Part shown: positions 8,818-16,747 of the stretch, piece after piece
How the letters are laid out: every line of letters begins with the position of its first letter
Position numbering within the stretch: position 1 is the stretch's first letter
Origin: JANSYP01 sp039184415
Lineage (GTDB): Bacteria; Pseudomonadota; Alphaproteobacteria; Rhodobacterales; Rhodobacteraceae
Length of the DNA stretch: 34,414 nucleotides
Assembly (NCBI GenBank): GCA_039184415.1
Contig: JBCDBB010000018.1
Location: forward strand, 1-34,414
Reading direction: 5' to 3'
The notes under the pieces: generated by a model
Told to the model about the DNA's origin: nothing
The model's database searches: none
Seen by the model: only the letters and a program-made list of their open reading frames with translations
Made by a program: the position numbers and the translations under genes

Positions 8818-9468
8818 GTGAGCAATACAGACAATTTCATCAACGAGGTCACCGAAGAGGTTCGCAAGGACCGGGTCAACGCGCTGGTACGACGCTATGG
8901 CTGGATCGCGGTCGTCGTTGTCCTGGCCATTGTCGGATCGGCGGCCGCTTGGGAGTGGCGTGCCTCTCAGGCGCGGTCCCAGGCGCAGTCTTTTGGCGAC
9001 GGGCTTCTGGCGGCTCTGAATTCCGAAGATCCCGGCGCGCGACTGGCCGCGCTTGAAAGCGTACCTGCCACCGGTGACGCCTTTGCTCTGCGGCAGTTGA
9101 TTGCGGCTGCGGAGATCGCCAATGAGGATCCCGCCGCCGCCGAAGGCTTTCTGCGCGCGGTGATGACCGATGACAGCGTGTCGCAGCGCTACCGGGATCT
9201 CGCAACCATTCGCCTTGTCATGGTGCCCGATGTTCCGGTCCTGTCGTCGGACCGGGTCGCGCTGCTCGAACCGCTGACCGTCCCGGGTGCACCGTTTCGA
9301 CTGACAGCACTGGAGCAGAAGGCCCTGGTTCATGTCGAACGAGGAGAGACCGCACTGGCCTTGGCGGATTTGGTCATATTGCGCGATGATGTCGGCGCGT
9401 CCGCAGCGATGCGTGACCGTGCCTCCCAATTGATCGTGGCCCTGGGCGGGCTGCCTGACGAATCGTGA
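8818..9468 (+). CDS. YfgM-like membrane-anchored TPR protein
   Basis: This 216-residue protein starts at GTG 8818 with AGGGAG at 8806-8811. A basic N-terminus (VTEEVRKDRVNALVRRYGW) precedes one membrane helix (about 24-44). The rest is a periplasmic Ala-rich helical domain with TPR-like spacing (GDAFALRQLIAAAEIAN, EDPAAAEGFLRAV). In other proteobacteria YfgM is an ancillary periplasmic chaperone linked to the SecYEG translocon, and its gene lies immediately before bamB and der, as here. The stop overlaps the bamB start by four bases. A possible promoter is TTGGCA (8764-8769), 17 bases, CTAAGA (8787-8792), but the -10 is weak. The family call rests on topology plus gene order. Confidence 0.82.
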   Translation: MSNTDNFINEVTEEVRKDRVNALVRRYGWIAVVVVLAIVGSAAAWEWRASQARSQAQSFGDGLLAALNSEDPGARLAALESVPATGDAFALRQLIAAAEIANEDPAAAEGFLRAVMTDDSVSQRYRDLATIRLVMVPDVPVLSSDRVALLEPLTVPGAPFRLTALEQKALVHVERGETALALADLVILRDDVGASAAMRDRASQLIVALGGLPDES

Positions 9469-10874
9469 CCTCAATGCAATTCCGTCGAAAATCCATATGG
9501 GCTCTGACAGTTCTGGCTGCTGCGGCGATCCTTGCCGGCTGCCAGGAGCGCGAGGTTATTCTTGACGGTGATCGTTTCGATCCTCGCGAAACTGCGGCGG
9601 CGAGCCAATCAGCGGCTGCAGCTGCCGAGGCGGGCCGGCCTCCGACCCCGGGCAGCCAACAGCCGCGCCGTATTCCGCTGCGGGACTACGCGGTGCGGGG
9701 CGAGGCGCGCGGCATCTCGCTGCCGGCGTCGCGTGTGAACTCGGACTGGACCCACCGCCATGGTACACCGTCCCATTCGATCTCACATCCGGCACTGGGC
9801 AGTTCGCTCACCCAGATCTGGAGCCGTCCGATCGGGAGGGCAGGGGTGCGCAGGGTCCGCATCACGGCAGACCCGGTGGTTTCCGGCGGCCGCATCTTTA
9901 CGATGGATGCTATCGGCGAGGTCAGGGCTCACTCGACCTCAGGGGCGCTGCTCTGGTCGACGTCCCTCGTACCTGCGAATGAGCGGGCCGGAGAAGGCTC
10001 CGGCGGCGGTCTGGCCGTCGCTGGGCAAACACTTTTTGTGACGACAGGTTACGGAAATCTTCACGCGCTCGATACCAACACCGGCGGCCAACGGTGGATT
10101 CAGGATCTCGGCGCCATCGCGGCAGGGGCGCCGACGGTTTCGGGGGATTTGGTCTATCTGACCACGCGCAACGGGTTCGGTTGGGCGATCGAGACCGGAA
10201 ACGGCCGCGTGCGCTGGCAGATCGAAGGAACACCGACGGTCACCGTGACCCTGCCCGGTGCGGCCCCGGCGATCGGAGGGCGGTCGGTGTTCTTCCCCTT
10301 CGGCTCGGGTGAGATCTCCGCGGTTCTGCGTCAGGGGGGCGTGCGGCTCTGGTCGACGACGGTGTCGGGCCGGCGCGTCGGGCGCGTTTATGCGACCGTG
10401 GCCGACATTTCCGCCGACCCGGTTGTACAGGGCGATACGGTCTATGTCGGCAATCCGGCGGGCCGAACCGTCGCGCTCGATGCGGTGTCCGGGGACCGGA
10501 TCTGGACGGCACAGGAAGGCGCCACGGGCGCTGTTCTGCCTGTCGGTGGATCGGTTTTCCTGGTGTCCGACCAAAAGGAACTGATGCGGCTCGATGCGCG
10601 TACCGGTGAGACGATCTGGGCAGGGACGCTTCCGTTTTTCCAGAACGAACGGATCACACGGCGCAAGGCGGTCTATGCGCACTACGGTCCGATCCTCGCC
10701 GGAGGGCGGCTGATCGTAGCCTCCACCGACAAGACACTGCGCGAATTCGACCCGGCAAGCGGGCGTCTGTTGCGCACGACCGAGATCGGCAGCGCGGCGG
10801 CAGTGAACCCGGTTGTTGCCGGGGGCACGCTTTACATCGTGACCGAAGACGGGCAGTTGCGGGCCTTTCGCTGA
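9465..10874 (+). CDS. bamB: BamB-like outer membrane assembly lipoprotein (PQQ/beta-propeller)
   Basis: The 469-residue reading starts at GTG 9465, overlapping the previous stop by four bases. ATG 9474 is an alternative start three codons in. A lipoprotein signal peptide ends in ILAGCQ with the lipidated Cys near residue 26. A low-complexity linker follows, then a run of PQQ-type propeller blades: GEVRAHSTSGALLWSTSL, LHALDTNTGGQRWIQDLG, TVALDAVSGDRIWTAQEG and LMRLDARTGETIWAGTLP. BamB helps the BAM complex insert beta-barrel proteins into the outer membrane. Blade sequences alone could suggest a PQQ dehydrogenase, but the lipobox, the length and the yfgM-bamB-der order settle the call. Confidence 0.92.
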   Translation: MTSMQFRRKSIWALTVLAAAAILAGCQEREVILDGDRFDPRETAAASQSAAAAAEAGRPPTPGSQQPRRIPLRDYAVRGEARGISLPASRVNSDWTHRHGTPSHSISHPALGSSLTQIWSRPIGRAGVRRVRITADPVVSGGRIFTMDAIGEVRAHSTSGALLWSTSLVPANERAGEGSGGGLAVAGQTLFVTTGYGNLHALDTNTGGQRWIQDLGAIAAGAPTVSGDLVYLTTRNGFGWAIETGNGRVRWQIEGTPTVTVTLPGAAPAIGGRSVFFPFGSGEISAVLRQGGVRLWSTTVSGRRVGRVYATVADISADPVVQGDTVYVGNPAGRTVALDAVSGDRIWTAQEGATGAVLPVGGSVFLVSDQKELMRLDARTGETIWAGTLPFFQNERITRRKAVYAHYGPILAGGRLIVASTDKTLREFDPASGRLLRTTEIGSAAAVNPVVAGGTLYIVTEDGQLRAFR

Positions 10875-10910
10875 GCGGGCCTCAACGGGCCTTTCGGACC
10901 GGAGTGCGCC

Positions 10911-12365
10911 ATGAGCTTCACCCTTGCCATCGTGGGCCGACCGAATGTCGGCAAGTCGACGCTGTTCAACCGGCTGGTCGGCAAACGGCTGGCTCTGGTC
11001 GACGATCAGCCCGGCGTGACGCGCGATCTGCGCGAGGGGGCAGGCCGGCTCGGCGATCTGCGCTTCACTGTGATCGATACCGCGGGACTGGAGGATGCCA
11101 GCGACGACAGTCTGCCGGCGCGGATGCGGCGTATGACCGAGCGCGCGGTTGACGCCGCCGATATCTGTCTTTTCGTCGTTGATGCACGAACCGGTGTGCT
11201 CCCCGATGATGAGGTTTTCGCCGATATCCTGCGCCGCCGCTCGGCCCATGTAATCCTGGCTGCCAACAAGGCCGAAGGACAGGCAGGAGAGGCCGGTGCG
11301 CTGGAGGCCTACGGGCTTGGTCTGGGCGAGCCGCTTCGGATCTCCGCGGAGCATGGCGAAGGCATGGCGGATCTGCACGCCGCGCTCATGCCACTGGCCG
11401 ATGCATTTGCCGCAAAGGCAGCAGAAGGTGACGCCCCGCTTACGGATCTGGACGTCGATGAGGAGGGTGAGGCGGCACCGGTCCCTGAACGGCCTTTGCA
11501 GGTCGCGGTGGTCGGTCGACCCAACGCCGGCAAATCCACGCTGATCAATGCCATTCTCGGTGATGAGCGGCTGCTCACCGGTCCTGAGGCCGGCATCACA
11601 CGGGATGCGATCTCGGTCACGGCGGACTGGGACGGACGCGAGATGCGCATTTTCGATACCGCCGGAATGCGCAAGAAAGCCAAGGTTCAGGACAAGCTCG
11701 AAAAGCTGTCGGTGTCAGACGGTCTGCGCGCGGTCAGCTTTGCCGAAGTTGTCGTGGTCCTGCTCGACGCGGCGATTCCGTTCGAACAGCAGGACTTGCG
11801 GATCGCCGATCTGGCGGAACGCGAGGGACGTGCGGTGGTCGTCGCTGTCAACAAGTGGGACCTCGAGACGGACCGGCAGGGCAAGTTGCGCGATCTGAAG
11901 GAACAATTCGAACGTCTACTGCCGCAACTACGCGGCGCACCACTGGTGACTGTTTCGGCCAAAACCGGTCGGGGTCTCGACCGCCTTCGCGGTGCGATCC
12001 TGTCCGCATACGACGTCTGGAATCGCAGGATCACGACGGCGCAGCTCAACCGTTGGCTCAGCGGCATGCTGGAGGCGCATCCGCCCCCGGCACCGGGAGG
12101 ACGGCGGATCAAGCTGCGTTATGTGACCCAGGTCAAGACGCGCCCGCCAGCTTTCGTGGCCATGTGTTCCCATCCCGACAAGCTGCCGGAAAGCTACAAG
12201 CGCTATATGATCAATGGGTTGCGGGAGGACTTTGACATGCCGGGAACGCCGATCCGGCTGACGTTCCGGAGCCAGTCGGACCAGAATCCTTACAGGAACC
12301 GCAAGAAATCCACACCGTCACGCTTGCGCAAGCATCTAGGCAAGGCGCCGCTCAAACGGGACTGA
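10911..12365 (+). CDS. der: Ribosome biogenesis GTPase Der (EngA)
   Basis: The 484-residue protein has the tandem GTPase domains that define Der. The first has GRPNVGKST at residues 8-16 and DTAGLED; the second has GRPNAGKST at about 201-209, FDTAGMRKKAKV and the base-specificity motif NKWD. A KH-like C-terminal domain includes RRIKLRYVTQVKTRPPAF and ends with a basic tail (RNRKKSTPSRLRKHLGKAP). Der binds the 50S subunit and is needed for its maturation. ATG 10911 is preceded by GGAG at a six-base spacing. An acidic linker (about residues 180-195) separates the two G domains. It lies 36 bases after bamB and very probably shares its transcript. Confidence 0.97.
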   Translation: MSFTLAIVGRPNVGKSTLFNRLVGKRLALVDDQPGVTRDLREGAGRLGDLRFTVIDTAGLEDASDDSLPARMRRMTERAVDAADICLFVVDARTGVLPDDEVFADILRRRSAHVILAANKAEGQAGEAGALEAYGLGLGEPLRISAEHGEGMADLHAALMPLADAFAAKAAEGDAPLTDLDVDEEGEAAPVPERPLQVAVVGRPNAGKSTLINAILGDERLLTGPEAGITRDAISVTADWDGREMRIFDTAGMRKKAKVQDKLEKLSVSDGLRAVSFAEVVVVLLDAAIPFEQQDLRIADLAEREGRAVVVAVNKWDLETDRQGKLRDLKEQFERLLPQLRGAPLVTVSAKTGRGLDRLRGAILSAYDVWNRRITTAQLNRWLSGMLEAHPPPAPGGRRIKLRYVTQVKTRPPAFVAMCSHPDKLPESYKRYMINGLREDFDMPGTPIRLTFRSQSDQNPYRNRKKSTPSRLRKHLGKAPLKRD

Positions 12366-12390
12366 GCCCTGAGGGACGCGCCGTTCTGTC

Positions 12391-13419
12391 CTAGAGCGGC
12401 ACAGCTTCTTCGACCAATATACCGACACAGCGGTTTAGCGGTTCCGAAACCCCGTCGTTGGTGGAGATCGGCAGCATGTAGTGGGTTTCGCCCATGCCCA
12501 CGACTTCGATCACCCTGCGCGACAGGCCCGACTGCACGAAAATGTCGGCGACTGCCTCGGCCCGCGCTTGGGAAAGCGCCTTGTTGTAGACGTCTGGGCC
12601 CGAACGGTCCGTCAGTCCGACGATGCGGATCTTGGACACCTTCATCTTCGAGACCCTTTCGGCGGCTTGTTGGGCGCGGAGCTGACCGCCGGGCGTCAGT
12701 TTGGCGCTGTTGAGCTCGAAATGAACCTCCGCGATCGGACCGTCTGAAAAGGTCCTGAGTTTGGGTGGCTTGGTGTCGCCGACCGCGGCAGTAACGGTTT
12801 CGACTGCGTCGGGCCCATCGGTCTCGCCGCTGGCCGAAAGCGTTTGCGCGTCGCCGACGTTTGATTGGGACACCTCAACTGTTTCTGGCGCGGAAGAGTC
12901 GCCGGGCAAGCTTTGCTCGGGAGTCGCTGCTGTCGAGAGGCGGTGCGCGAGTTCTTCCTCGCGGGCGTCCAGATCGGCTTCGCGCGACTCGACGACTGTC
13001 TGACGTTCGTTCAGAGCATCGGTCTTTTCGGTCAGCGCCTCGGTCTGGTCCTGCAGCGCCTGCTGCATCGCGACCAGCTGCGCCTCTTGCTCTTCGAGAC
13101 GCTGCCGCTCGGCGGTGAGGTCTGCCTCGCGTGCGTTGGCCTCTTCCAACCGCGCCGCAAGCTCCGCGCTCTGTTGCGAGTCCACTATGTTCTCTTCGAT
13201 GTGCTGAGGTGAGCTCTCGGCTTCCGTTTCTGCGGGTGTGACTGGCGCCGTCACATCACTGTCGATTTGCGCGACCTCGAGGACCGGAGTTTCCAGAGCG
13301 GTAACTTCGGGGCTTTCCTTCTGCGCAAATGGATCGGGCAAGTACCCGGTTCCTGCCGCAAGGCTCACAGCCGCGACACCAGTGACGACTCCAGCCAGGA
13401 TTGCATATTTTCGACTCAT
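12391..13419 (-). CDS. OmpA-like peptidoglycan-binding protein with membrane anchor and coiled coil
   Basis: From the ATG at 13419-13417 the protein has 342 residues. An in-frame TTG at 13452 would add 11 residues. The N-terminus has a single hydrophobic helix (YAILAGVVTGVAAVSLAAG), then an acidic linker. A long Glu/Gln/Arg-rich coiled coil (about 90-165) with ANAREADLTAERQRLEEQEA-type heptads follows. The C-terminal OmpA/MotB-like domain (about 230-342) contains HFELNSAKLTPGGQ and the Asp/Arg region GLTDRSGPDVYNKALSQARA, where the family contacts diaminopimelate. No beta-barrel is present, so it should bridge a membrane anchor to the cell wall rather than be a porin. It converges on der with only 25 bases between. 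Confidence 0.83.
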   Translation of the reverse strand: MSRKYAILAGVVTGVAAVSLAAGTGYLPDPFAQKESPEVTALETPVLEVAQIDSDVTAPVTPAETEAESSPQHIEENIVDSQQSAELAARLEEANAREADLTAERQRLEEQEAQLVAMQQALQDQTEALTEKTDALNERQTVVESREADLDAREEELAHRLSTAATPEQSLPGDSSAPETVEVSQSNVGDAQTLSASGETDGPDAVETVTAAVGDTKPPKLRTFSDGPIAEVHFELNSAKLTPGGQLRAQQAAERVSKMKVSKIRIVGLTDRSGPDVYNKALSQARAEAVADIFVQSGLSRRVIEVVGMGETHYMLPISTNDGVSEPLNRCVGILVEEAVPL

Positions 13420-13445
13420 GGGGCAGGTTCCGCGATTGGCGACGA

Positions 13446-13463
13446 TTAACAATACGTTAACAT
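13446..13463 (-). other. Five-codon leader ORF with strong Shine-Dalgarno, upstream of the OmpA-like gene
   Basis: On the minus strand AAGGAG (13475-13470) stands six bases before ATG 13463. That ATG opens a five-codon frame (MLTYC) ending in TAA at 13448-13446. This is the strongest ribosome-binding site near the OmpA-like gene, yet it is not in that gene's frame. The TAA overlaps an in-frame TTG (13452) of the downstream gene. It could be a leader coupling translation to that gene, or the trace of an indel that moved the original start. No function is assigned. Confidence 0.35.
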
Positions 13464-13708
13464 GACTGTCTCCTTTTTGCGAATGTTGAGTGTCGTAAGG
13501 TCAGGTTTACGTCCCTTTTCACGCGGGATTTCTCGAATCTGTCGGTTTTTCGCGCGAATCCTTTCCCTTAACGGGCTGGCGAGCGGGCTCGCGTCGGATT
13601 GCAGAGATCCGGGCTGAGTTGCCGTTACCGATTCGCTTCGGCAACAGGCTGGACGCGCCCCGGGCTGCGCCTGTCGATTCAAAGTGTCCAGTAATGGGCT
13701 TGGGCGGA

Positions 13709-14350
13709 CTACCGAATTGGCGCGAAAGCAGCGTCGTCCAGTTGGCAGTCACGTACGACGTCTGCACCGCAGTTGCGGGGGACGAGAGCTTTCGAGAGAC
13801 AGACCCGCACTTCCGCGATCTGGCCGTCGCGGCAGGTCACGGTCAGCATGTCCGGTCTCATTGCCGGGTTGGCCTCCAGAAACGCTTCTTCGATCACGGA
13901 GGCAGGCAGGGTAACGTCCTGATCCAGACGGCGCAAAACCGGGGGGCGTGTGACGCTCTCATAGGCGTCGCGGCTGAGGTCCAGATATTCCGCACCATCG
14001 AGACCAGAGCAGCGGCCATGCTTGCGCCATTGGTGGCGGGCCAAACCGGCGCTGCCCATGATATCCACCATCGCTTCGCGTGCGCGGCGGGACGGGCCCG
14101 GGGTCTGGGTTGCACACTCCTGGGGATAGCCGCGTTCGTATTGCGGCCACAGCCCATGCAGCGTCCAGCCGAAATCCTGCCTCGGATCGCACTGTTCCGA
14201 CCCGCGGGCATCGCCTTCGCGCAGGCACCAGTTTGGCGTCCAGGAAAGCGCGAGAACATAGTAATCAAACCGTCCTGCGACGTCCTCAGCACGCAAAGGG
14301 GCCGCCAAAAGCGCTGCACACGCCGCCAAAACCGCCCAGTGCGTTCGCAT
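13709..14350 (-). CDS. Secreted ribonuclease T2 family protein
   Basis: The chosen start, ATG 14350-14348, has GGAGG ten bases upstream and gives 213 residues. It has a clear signal peptide (MRTHWAVLAACAALLAAPLRA), so it should act in the periplasm or outside the cell. The first catalytic block GWTLHGLWPQ has His65. The second block is RHQWRKHGRC with His106, Lys110 and His111. In the well-studied family members the residue after the first His of that block is Glu, but here it is Gln107. Many cysteines suggest disulfides. The enzyme would cleave RNA through a 2',3'-cyclic phosphate intermediate. The Gln may alter its rate, though Lys and both key His residues remain. It is divergent from trcR. 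Confidence 0.9.
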   Translation of the reverse strand: MRTHWAVLAACAALLAAPLRAEDVAGRFDYYVLALSWTPNWCLREGDARGSEQCDPRQDFGWTLHGLWPQYERGYPQECATQTPGPSRRAREAMVDIMGSAGLARHQWRKHGRCSGLDGAEYLDLSRDAYESVTRPPVLRRLDQDVTLPASVIEEAFLEANPAMRPDMLTVTCRDGQIAEVRVCLSKALVPRNCGADVVRDCQLDDAAFAPIR

Positions 14351-14491
14351 CTTTCGCTTTCCTCCGATTGACGCTGCGCTTATATGTGGAACAACTCTTC
14401 CGCAAAACGAAGATATGCGCCGCCCCGGCGCGGCCGATTCCACGGCGCAGGCTACGTCCGTTCCGCCGAAAGACGAACAGGAGACAAGAAC

Positions 14492-15238
14492 ATGCAAGGC
14501 AAGCCTCTTATGGCGAAAGCGACCGCCGTCTGGCTGGTCGATAACACAACGCTCAGTTTCAAGCAGATCGCGGATTTCTGCGGACTACATGAGTTGGAAG
14601 TGCAGGGGATCGCCGACGGCGACGTGGCCGCTGGCGTCAAGGGGTTCGATCCGATCGCCAACACCCAGCTCGAACAGTCCGAGATCGAGCAGGGCGAGAA
14701 GAACCCGCTCTACAAGCTGAAGCTGAAATACAACCCGGCCTCCGCGGGCGAGGAAAAGCGGCGTGGTCCGCGCTACACCCCGCTCAGCAAGCGGCAGGAC
14801 CGGCCCGCGGCCATTCTGTGGCTGGTAAAGTTTCACCCGGAGCTCGCCGACGCGCAGATCGCCAAGCTGATCGGCACAACGAAGCCCACCATCCAAACGA
14901 TCCGCGATCGGAGCCACTGGAACATCAACACCATTCAGCCGATCGATCCCGTGGCGCTCGGCCTCTGCAAGCAGACAGAACTTGACGCCGCGGTGCGGAA
15001 GGCTGCCGACAAGAAGGCGCGCGAGGGTGCGGTCATGTCCGACGATGAGCGCCGTAAACTGGTCTCGACGGAACAGTCCCTGAGCATGGAGACCGAACCG
15101 CGTGTGCCGACGGCCATCTCGGGGCTTGAGACCTTTTCGCTGAGCGATGACGACAAGGAGGAGGAAGAGAGCACGCTGGTGGATGCCGACAGCCTCTTCA
15201 ACCTGCCGAAGTCCGACGAGGATGACGACAAGAACTGA
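14492..15238 (+). CDS. trcR: Cell cycle transcriptional regulator TrcR (DUF1013)
   Basis: ATG 14492 is preceded by AGGAG (14479-14483) eight bases upstream, giving 248 residues. The longer frame from 14384 lacks such a site and adds an atypical leader. The N-terminal part matches the DUF1013/TrcR family almost to the letter as I know it: ATAVWLVDNTTLSFKQIADF, GLHELEVQGIADG, LKYNPASAGEEKRRGPRYTP. A second predicted helix-turn-helix-like segment is FHPELADAQIAKLIGTTK. The tail from about residue 215 is strongly acidic (DDDKEEEES, DEDDDKN). TrcR is a conserved alphaproteobacterial regulator reported to act with RNA polymerase on cell-cycle genes. Its 3' end overlaps the next gene by 17 bases. 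Confidence 0.93.
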   Translation: MQGKPLMAKATAVWLVDNTTLSFKQIADFCGLHELEVQGIADGDVAAGVKGFDPIANTQLEQSEIEQGEKNPLYKLKLKYNPASAGEEKRRGPRYTPLSKRQDRPAAILWLVKFHPELADAQIAKLIGTTKPTIQTIRDRSHWNINTIQPIDPVALGLCKQTELDAAVRKAADKKAREGAVMSDDERRKLVSTEQSLSMETEPRVPTAISGLETFSLSDDDKEEEESTLVDADSLFNLPKSDEDDDKN

Positions 15239-15704
15239 AGCACTCCTCGCGGCGGCGTTGTGCGCCGCGGGGCTGGTCCTTGCGGGGTGCAAAGTGCCCG
15301 CGCCACCCGACTGCACCCTGTCCGACTGGGAGGCGGTCGGTTTTGCCGATGGCGCCAAGGCCACCGGCGCGGGGCCGGCGAATGGCTACGCGCAGTGCGA
15401 AGGGTTCGACCGCGCGCTGTGGGAACAGGGCTACCTTGCCGGGCTTGCGAACTACTGTACGGATGCGCGCATCTATCGGCAGGCGCGGGCGGGTTTGTCC
15501 TTTCCCGCAGTCTGCGCGCCGCGCGAGGCGGAGCTTTCCCGCGCCTATGACCACGGGCGCAAATACTGGGAACTGGACCAGGAGATGTGGCGCCTGCGCC
15601 GGCGGTCGCGCGATGATCTGTTCTTTGGCCAGAGATTGTCGCGAAGCGCGCAGTACGACGCGTTGCGCCGGGAACGCGCGCTCTATTCGCGCTGGCCGCC
15701 ATAG
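15222..15704 (+). CDS. DUF2799-like lipoprotein
   Basis: This 160-residue protein begins at ATG 15222 inside the end of trcR, in another frame, so the two are likely co-translated. A short signal ends in the lipobox LVLAGC with the lipidated Cys23. The mature part has the features of DUF2799 proteins: CTLSDWEAVGFADGA near its start, then a repeated WEQGYLAGLANYC / AYDHGRKYW pattern, and an Arg-rich C-terminus ending RALYSRWPP. It should sit on a membrane facing the periplasm. No function is known to me for the family. It converges with recR, 69 bases away. Confidence 0.8.
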   Translation: MTTRTEALLAAALCAAGLVLAGCKVPAPPDCTLSDWEAVGFADGAKATGAGPANGYAQCEGFDRALWEQGYLAGLANYCTDARIYRQARAGLSFPAVCAPREAELSRAYDHGRKYWELDQEMWRLRRRSRDDLFFGQRLSRSAQYDALRRERALYSRWPP

Positions 15705-15773
15705 TCGGCCTCAGCTGAACGGTAGACACGCCTTTCGGTCTTGGCGCCGGTGCCTGTCGCTAGACACCGAACG

Positions 15774-16370
15774 CTATACCGACTTGCGCGCCTTCAGTGC
15801 GGCGGAAATCGTTCCATCATCAAGATAGTCGAGTTCGCCGCCCACAGGGACGCCCTGGGCCAGCGACGTGACCGTAACCCTGTCTTCCAGCATGTCCGCG
15901 ATGTAGTGGGCAGTTGTCTGGCCGTCGACGGTGGCATTGAGGGCCAGGATCACCTCGCTCACTTGTTCGGTAACGATCCGCTCTGTCAGCCGCGACAGTC
16001 CAAGGTCCTCGGGTCCGCGATCTTCCAGCGCCGAAAGCGTGCCGCCCAGCACCTGGTACCGCCCCTTGAAGGCACCGGCCCGCTCCATCGCCCAGAGATC
16101 GCCGACCTCTTCCACCACGCAGAGTGTCCCGTTCTGCCGCCTGTCGTCGCTGCAGATCGCGCAAAGATCGCCGGTCGCGATATTGCCGCAATTCACACAT
16201 GTGCGCGCCGTGCGGGCGACCTCGGACAACGCATCGGCGAGGGGGATCAGCAGCAGCGCGCGTTTGCGGATCATATGCAGCACGGCGCGGCGGGCAGAGC
16301 GTGGGCCCAGCCCGGGCAGCTTTGCCATCAGGGCGATCAGATGATCGATGGCGCCGTCGGGCCCGGCCAC
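15774..16370 (-). CDS. recR: Recombination mediator RecR
   Basis: The 198-residue length is standard for RecR. It reads from GTG 16370, 16 bases after the ybaB stop. The order of elements is as expected: helix-hairpin-helix IALMAKLPGLGPRSARR, a Cys4 zinc finger (CVNCGNIATGDLCAIC), a TOPRIM domain starting LCVVEEVGDLWAMERAGAF, and the C-terminal ATP-like motif SLAQGVPVGGELDYLD. RecR works with RecO (and RecF) to load RecA at gapped DNA. It is the third gene of dnaX-ybaB-recR. Confidence 0.97.
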   Translation of the reverse strand: MAGPDGAIDHLIALMAKLPGLGPRSARRAVLHMIRKRALLLIPLADALSEVARTARTCVNCGNIATGDLCAICSDDRRQNGTLCVVEEVGDLWAMERAGAFKGRYQVLGGTLSALEDRGPEDLGLSRLTERIVTEQVSEVILALNATVDGQTTAHYIADMLEDRVTVTSLAQGVPVGGELDYLDDGTISAALKARKSV

Positions 16371-16386
16371 AGCGGCGTGCCCGAGC

Positions 16387-16731
16387 TCAGAAAGGCAGTT
16401 TCATGTCGGCGGGCAGCCCCATCCCTTCGGTCAGCTTGCGCATCTCGTCCTGGGTCTTTTCCTGCGCTTTGGTCTGGGCGTCCTTGATCGCGGCAAGGAT
16501 CAGATCCTCGACCATTTCCTTATCGTCGCCATTGAAAATCGACGGGTCGATATCGAGCCCGGTCAATTCGCCTTTGGCCGTCGCGCGCGCCTTGACGAGC
16601 CCGGCACCGCTCTCTCCCAGAACGACGGTCCGGGCAAGCTCTTCCTGCAGCTCGGCCATCTTGCCCTGCATCTCCTGAGCGGCCTTCATCATCTTGCCCA
16701 TGTCGCCCAGGCCACCAAGTCCCTTCAGCAT
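16387..16731 (-). CDS. Nucleoid-associated protein YbaB/EbfC
   Basis: From ATG 16731-16729 the product has 114 residues. The frame continues open upstream, but the extra part is a shadow of dnaX. The sequence is typical of the family: KGLGGLGDMGKMMKAAQEMQ, then ELTGLDIDPSIFNGDDKEM and a C-terminal EEKTQ/DEMRKLTEGMGLP-like helix. The family forms a small dimer that binds DNA. The gene lies between dnaX (16 bases upstream) and recR (16 bases downstream), the conserved bacterial order. An AAGGAC site precedes the start. Confidence 0.95.
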   Translation of the reverse strand: MLKGLGGLGDMGKMMKAAQEMQGKMAELQEELARTVVLGESGAGLVKARATAKGELTGLDIDPSIFNGDDKEMVEDLILAAIKDAQTKAQEKTQDEMRKLTEGMGLPADMKLPF

Positions 16732-16747
16732 CGTGTTCGTCCTTTTG

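Noticed and set aside
9939..11378. A 479-codon minus-strand frame
   Set aside because: It is antisense to bamB and der, both of which have clear family motifs in their own frames.
13446..13682. A 78-codon minus-strand frame ending in MLTYC
   Set aside because: Only the last five codons follow a ribosome-binding site. The upstream part has no start signal or family pattern.
13619..14371. A 250-codon plus-strand frame opposite RNase T2
   Set aside because: The minus strand shows a signal peptide and both RNase T2 catalytic blocks, so this is a shadow.
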